From an uncultured Bacilli bacterium (lineage in GTDB: Bacteria; Bacillota_I; Bacilli_A; RF39; UBA660), in NCBI GenBank assembly GCA_934140575.1, contig CAKPBJ010000001.1, forward strand, positions 1 through 64,000: a DNA stretch of 64,000 nt. The letters run 5' to 3'. Within the stretch, counting starts at the first letter, position 1. Each line of letters begins with the position of its first letter. The notes under the pieces were generated by a model. The model had not been told where the DNA came from, did no database searches, and saw only the letters and a list, made by a program, of their open reading frames with translations. Both the position numbers and the translations under genes were made by a program. Positions 60,048-64,000 of this stretch are shown one piece after another.

Positions 60048-60777
60048 TATTTACTGGTATTATTAATTTTGTTCCAATGGACAAGTCTTTTAAATCATTA
60101 TATTTTTCTAACTCTTCTATAGTTGTATTATATTTAGTAATTATTGAGTTTATTGTTTCATTTTCTCTTACAATATATACAAGTAATGTACCATAAGTTT
60201 CATCTGATTCTGTTATGTCAAATAAATGGAAACTATTTGTTTCTGTTTCTGTTTCTTCTGTTATTTCTTCTTTAGTTGTTTCTTGTTTTGTAATTCTTTT
60301 TTTTACTTTTTCTTCCTCTATTTCTTCTTTATTTGTTTTTTCTTGTTTTATTGGTTCTTGATTTTTTATATTTTGTTCTATTTTATTTTCTATTATTGGT
60401 ATCTCTATTTCTTTGACATCGCCTTCTCCATCACACTCTCTGTCATCTTCTATTAATTCTAACCCATCAATCATTAATTCAATATTACACATCATTATAT
60501 TTTCATCTTGCATTTCATATGTAAAGTTGGATATTTCTACACTACTTGTTTTTGTATCTAATTTTTCTGTGAGTGAAATTTCTATTGGTAATTTATAATT
60601 AAATTCTTCTTCTAATCTTGATGCTTCTGTTAATTTATATTTACCACTTAGTATTAAGTTTCCTTCTATATTTGATGAGTCTATAAACTTTAAGTCTTTT
60701 TCTAATGAGATAGCACTTATTTCTCCAACCATTGTGGGAAAATCTATTCTTTTTTCAAATTTAATATTCTTTTTCAT
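60040..60777 (-). CDS. SpoVID/SipL-like spore coat morphogenetic protein with LysM
   Basis: 245 residues. The N-terminal domain resembles that of SpoVID (KRIDFPTMVGEISAISLEKDLKFIDSSNIEGNLILSGKYKLTEASRLEEEFNYKLPIEISL). A long Glu/Lys/Thr linker (about 125-185) follows, then one LysM (LLVYIVRENETINSIITKYNTTIEELEKYNDLKDLSIGTKLIIPV, about 195-243), as in SpoVID. In Bacillus this protein drives coat encasement under sigma-E. Context (lon upstream, ysxE-like downstream) agrees. A sigma-E-like promoter string precedes it. Start ATG behind TAGGAGG. Confidence 0.72.
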   Translation of the reverse strand: MKKNIKFEKRIDFPTMVGEISAISLEKDLKFIDSSNIEGNLILSGKYKLTEASRLEEEFNYKLPIEISLTEKLDTKTSSVEISNFTYEMQDENIMMCNIELMIDGLELIEDDRECDGEGDVKEIEIPIIENKIEQNIKNQEPIKQEKTNKEEIEEEKVKKRITKQETTKEEITEETETETNSFHLFDITESDETYGTLLVYIVRENETINSIITKYNTTIEELEKYNDLKDLSIGTKLIIPVNNE

Positions 60778-60793
60778 TATTGCCTCCTAAAGA

Positions 60794-60820
60794 AGAGTAT
60801 GAAAAAAGAAGAAATTTTAT
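60794..60820 (-). promoter_or_regulatory. Sigma-E-like promoter string before the spoVID-like gene
   Basis: On the minus strand ATA (60818-60820), 16 bases, CATACTCT (60794-60801): fits the ATA-N16-CATANNNT pattern. It overlaps the hairpin that ends the upstream gene. AT-rich background makes chance matches likely. Confidence 0.35.
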
Positions 60821-60828
60821 TCTTCTTT
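60803..60828 (-). terminator. Hairpin after the 236-aa gene
   Basis: On the minus strand AAAGAAGAA TAAAA TTTCTTCTTT then U's. AT-rich but perfect stem, separating lon and the 236-aa gene from spoVID-like. Confidence 0.6.
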
Positions 60829-61527
60829 TAAACTTTTTATTTTTTTCTTAGTATCATTTATTATTTTTGTTCTTCCACGATTATATATTTTTTCTAGGAA
60901 TGTTGAATTTACATTTATTGATTCTAAGTATTCTGTTGCGAAGTCTAAGGCATCTTCATAAACTAGTAATTCTGGCATTTCTTCTAAAATGTAGTTGATT
61001 GTACTGATAAAGAAATCAGAATTAGTATCGTTTATATTAGATAAGTCTTTGGTTACTAATGCTTGAACAATTATTGTATCATAAATCATACTTTTTAGAA
61101 GGTCACAATAATCTTCTTGTGTTACGACTTCTATTTGTCTTTCTTCAGATTGATTAATAATATAATCACTTATCATTGAAATTTTTTCTTCTGTACTTTG
61201 TGAATTTATTCTATTAATTAAAGTTATTAATTCACCTATTTCATCATTTATCTCTCTACCAATCGCATCAAATCTATGAACTTCCATTATTGCATATACT
61301 TTTTCAAGATAACTTCTATCTAAAAGTATTAAAGCTGGTTCATTACTAATTATACAGTATAGAATTTGTATAATATTTATATACCATTCTTTATCTTCTA
61401 CCATTTTCTCTAATTGTTCTGTTGAGTTTGCTATAAGGCAAGCCTTTATAGACATTTCATTTTCAAATGATTTTACATCTTCCAATGTAACTTCATCTGT
61501 AGGATTAATTATATTTATATTATTCAT
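60817..61527 (-). CDS. Unknown acidic helical protein downstream of lon
   Basis: 236 residues, no membrane helix: TLEDVKSFENEMSIKACLIANSTEQLEKMVEDKEWYINIIQIL, EKVYAIMEVHRFDAIGREINDEIGEL, LLVYEDALDFATEYLESINVNSTFLEKIYNRGR. No family recognised. The start is ATG at 61527 (GGTGATAAAA), overlapping the lon stop by 8 bases, so translation is probably coupled to lon; a role linked to Lon is possible but unsupported. Confidence 0.6.
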   Translation of the reverse strand: MNNINIINPTDEVTLEDVKSFENEMSIKACLIANSTEQLEKMVEDKEWYINIIQILYCIISNEPALILLDRSYLEKVYAIMEVHRFDAIGREINDEIGELITLINRINSQSTEEKISMISDYIINQSEERQIEVVTQEDYCDLLKSMIYDTIIVQALVTKDLSNINDTNSDFFISTINYILEEMPELLVYEDALDFATEYLESINVNSTFLEKIYNRGRTKIINDTKKKIKSLKEE

Positions 61528-63832
61528 TTTTATCACCAAACAATTCTTTATATATATCTAAATAATTTTTTACAACAATAAATTTTATATCACTTTTTAT
61601 ATTTTCTGGTATTTCATCTAGGTCTCTTTCATTTTCTTTTGGAATAAAAACCTTTTTTATATTGGCTCTATGTGCACCTATTATTTTTTCTTTTAAACCT
61701 CCAATTGGTAGTACTCTACCTCTTAGAGTTATTTCTCCTGTCATTGCGATATCGGAATTTACTTGTTTATTTGTAAATAGGCTTATTAGTGTTGTAGTAA
61801 TTGTTACTCCAGCACTTGGGCCATCTTTGTTTACTGCTCCTTCTGGAACATGAATATGAATGTCATTTTCTTCAAATAACTTTGCATCTATTTTGAATAG
61901 ATTCATATTTGACTTTATATAGTCAAGAGCAATATGACATGACTCTTGCATTACATCACCAAGAGAGCCTGTTAGAACAAGATTTCCTTTTCCTTTGAAA
62001 AGATTAGCTTCTATTGGAAGAATATCTCCCCCAAATATTGTGTAGGCCATACCATTAACAACTCCAACTTGTGATTCATCAAGTTTTTCTGTAAATGAAT
62101 ATTTGGTTTTTCCAAGATATTTTTCTATTTCATTCTTGTCAATATGATAGAAAAGTTCACTTTCATTTAGTAATAAGTTTTTAACGATTTTTCGTAGTAA
62201 AGAAGCTATCATTCTTTGTAATTCTCTGACTCCTGCTTCTTTTGTATAGTTTCTTATTAAATGCATTATTGCGTCATCACTAATTTGTACTTGAAGTGTT
62301 GTAAGACCATGTTCTTCTATTTCTTTTGGGATTAAGTGATTTTTAGCTATATCTAATTTTTCATATTCTGTATAACTTGAAATATCTATTATTTCTAATC
62401 GATCTCTTAGTTCATATGGAATTTGCTCTATATAGTTTGCTGTTGCGATGAACATAACCTGTGATAAGTCATAGTCCTCTTCAATATAGTGATCAAAGAA
62501 TTTATCATTTTGTTCTGGATCTAGTACTTCTAGTAAGGCACTTGCAGGGTCACCTTTTATGTCTTTTGTCATTTTGTCTATTTCATCAATTATGAATACT
62601 GGATTTGATGTACCTGCTTTTCTTATTCCTTGAATAATTCTACCTGGTATTGCACCTATATAAGTTCTTCTATGACCTACAATTTCTGCTTCATCATTAA
62701 TTCCACCTACGCTTATTTTAGCAGTCTTTCTATTTAGACTCTTAGCAATACTTAAAGCAAGAGATGTTTTTCCTACACCAGGAGGTCCTACTAAGCATAG
62801 AATTGGACTTCTTAGATTATTTGTATTTTCTTTAACTGCAAGATATTCAAGGATTCTTTCTTTTACATCTTCTAATGCAAAATGTGATTGATCAAGTGTT
62901 TCTTTTACTTTAGATAGGTTTTGTGTATCTTTTGTATATATATTCCAAGGGAGACTAATCATCCATTCAATGTATTCTCTTATCATACCAAGTTCTGGAG
63001 AGTTACTATTTAAATTATTATACCTATCTATTTCTCTTTTGATTTTATCTTTGACCTTTTTACTACATTTTAACTTAGCTAATTTTTTATAATATTTTTC
63101 TACTTCACTATCTTTACTATTTACGTCACCTAATTCTTCTTGCATTAATCTTATTTTTTCTCGTAAGTAGTATTCTTTTTGGCTATCACTTAATTCTTTT
63201 TCTACTTCTGACTCTATTTTTTGTTCTAGTTCAGCAAATTTCATGTCACGATTCATATCTTCTATTAAGTATTTAGCTCTTTCTATTGGTTCAATTGTCG
63301 TTATAAATTTCTTTTTTTCTTTATAGCTTAATGGTAGATAATTTACTATTAAATCACATAAATCTGATAAATTATCAATGGCACTTAATTGTGATAGTAT
63401 GGCATTACTCATATATGGAACTTTACTAATATATTTTTCAAGAGATTTTACTAGTAATTTATAGTATGATGTATAGTCTTCATTGTCTTCATCATATTCA
63501 ATAATTTTATAATTTGCTTTAAAGAATTTTCCTTCTTCTTCATATGATGATATTTCTACTCGTCCTAAGCCTTCAATTACAATTCTTGTTTTACCATTGG
63601 GAACATTCATTTTTAATTTTAGCCTACCTAAAACTCCATATTTTGGACAAGTTGTTATATCTAAGTTACTTTCTTCTATTGGATTAACAATTAACATTAA
63701 GTTGTCTTCTATTTTATCAACTATTTCGACCATTTGCTTGTCGTAGTTGTTATCAAACTCAATTCTTACTTCACTGTTAGGGAAAATGACTATATCGTTT
63801 ACAATAAGTACTACCAATTTCTCATTCATCAT
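61520..63832 (-). CDS. lon: ATP-dependent protease Lon
   Basis: 770 residues, usual length. N-terminal LAN domain (LVVLIVNDIVIFPNSEVRIEFD, KYGVLGRLKLKMNVPNGKTRIVIEGLGRVEI), AAA+ module with LVGPPGVGKTSLALSIAKSLNRK (near 347), IDEIDKMTKD and sensor regions, and the protease domain HIHVPEGAVNKDGPSAGVTITTTLISL (Ser near 666), with the Lys of the Ser-Lys dyad in IGGLKEKIIGAHRANIKKVFIP. Degrades damaged and regulatory proteins. Tandem ATG start behind GGAGGGG. The first gene of the lon - unknown - spoVID-like - ysxE-like cluster. Confidence 0.97.
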   Translation of the reverse strand: MMNEKLVVLIVNDIVIFPNSEVRIEFDNNYDKQMVEIVDKIEDNLMLIVNPIEESNLDITTCPKYGVLGRLKLKMNVPNGKTRIVIEGLGRVEISSYEEEGKFFKANYKIIEYDEDNEDYTSYYKLLVKSLEKYISKVPYMSNAILSQLSAIDNLSDLCDLIVNYLPLSYKEKKKFITTIEPIERAKYLIEDMNRDMKFAELEQKIESEVEKELSDSQKEYYLREKIRLMQEELGDVNSKDSEVEKYYKKLAKLKCSKKVKDKIKREIDRYNNLNSNSPELGMIREYIEWMISLPWNIYTKDTQNLSKVKETLDQSHFALEDVKERILEYLAVKENTNNLRSPILCLVGPPGVGKTSLALSIAKSLNRKTAKISVGGINDEAEIVGHRRTYIGAIPGRIIQGIRKAGTSNPVFIIDEIDKMTKDIKGDPASALLEVLDPEQNDKFFDHYIEEDYDLSQVMFIATANYIEQIPYELRDRLEIIDISSYTEYEKLDIAKNHLIPKEIEEHGLTTLQVQISDDAIMHLIRNYTKEAGVRELQRMIASLLRKIVKNLLLNESELFYHIDKNEIEKYLGKTKYSFTEKLDESQVGVVNGMAYTIFGGDILPIEANLFKGKGNLVLTGSLGDVMQESCHIALDYIKSNMNLFKIDAKLFEENDIHIHVPEGAVNKDGPSAGVTITTTLISLFTNKQVNSDIAMTGEITLRGRVLPIGGLKEKIIGAHRANIKKVFIPKENERDLDEIPENIKSDIKFIVVKNYLDIYKELFGDKNE

Positions 63833-63959
63833 TAATCCCCTCCAAATTTTAATTACTGCTTTCTATTATATAATAAATAGAAATTTTTTCAAGGAAAACC
63901 ATTCCAATTTTACATTTTTTATTATATTTATTTAATACATAAATTACATTTATAGCATT

Positions 63960-63990
63960 ATAAAAGAGTGCTTAAAAACACCCTTTATTT
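63960..63990 (-). terminator. Terminator of a minus-strand gene beyond the window edge
   Basis: On the minus strand AAAGGGTG ... CACTCTTT (one G-U pair) with U's; its gene would start beyond base 64000. Confidence 0.45.
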
Positions 63991-64000
63991 TTACTTATTA

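Noticed and set aside
1..64000. tRNA, rRNA and tmRNA genes
   Set aside because: I looked in the intergenic gaps for T-loop-like GTTCGA patterns and cloverleaf pairing and found none; gaps are short and AT-rich.

Overview
The window comes from a very AT-rich, low-GC Gram-positive bacterium (Bacillota; it most resembles the uncultured gut Bacilli/'Mollicutes-like' lineages with small genomes, but that placement is inference). Support: PolC-type replicase, DnaI helicase loader, YlxR, the order rpsO-pnp-ylxY, the order lon...spoVID-ysxE, strong AGGAGG-type ribosome binding sites and TTGACA/TATAAT promoters. It is not a wall-less mollicute using code 4: murE and ftsW are intact and TGA is a stop codon. 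Most genes lie on the minus strand. TTG and GTG starts occur, and comEA seems to start at ATA.

Layout. 1-2924: an unusual RNB-family ribonuclease and dnaI. 3109-9080: an accessory region built on the 3' end of comEC. Intact comEC (8511-10559) is followed by a dinD-like gene and a metallopeptidase, then a ~560-bp second copy of the comEC 3' end carrying a premature stop, then a DUF1016/YhcG-type nuclease gene and a second, paralogous metallopeptidase. A ~44-bp repeat lies just past the stop of each peptidase. A possible third, decayed unit (HAD-family gene plus a frameshifted metallopeptidase) follows. I regard this tandem cassette array as the best candidate for an undescribed system. 10528-16109: comEA, a stand-alone DHH phosphoesterase, small membrane proteins, a zinc-phospholipase-like protein, ftsW, a YjcZ-like mini-protein and def. 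16123-25878: short-armed smc, a pilin-like protein with thrombospondin type 1 repeats, a ylxY-like gene, pnp and rpsO. 26247-36794: CPBP protease, VUT-like transporter, the rimP-nusA-ylxR-infB-rbfA operon (with a truncated RimP), a J-domain/LysM membrane fusion, a VanY-TruB fusion and murE. 36898-44325: a ureohydrolase, polC and two unknown genes. 44377-45811: a 1.38-kb DUF3800-bearing insert bounded by a 26-bp direct repeat and by TGTGAC...GTCACA palindromes, with a candidate small RNA. 45926-58939: ferredoxin, an RND/MMPL exporter with a secreted partner, rluB, a histidine kinase, an EIIB-like protein lacking the active cysteine, trmL, a U32 peptidase, a kinase-fold protein and rubrerythrin. 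59037-63832: ysxE-like, spoVID-like, an unknown gene and lon.

How the genes fit together. The core is housekeeping: replication (polC, dnaI, smc), translation and RNA decay (infB, nusA, rbfA, rpsO, pnp, truB, rluB, trmL, def) and cell wall/division (murE, ftsW, VanY domain). SpoVID-like and YsxE-like proteins, a YjcZ-like mini-protein and sporulation-sigma-like promoter strings suggest an endospore-forming ancestry. comEA and comEC point to DNA uptake, and the accessory cassettes sit directly on comEC. No rRNA, tRNA, CRISPR array, transposase or integrase was seen.
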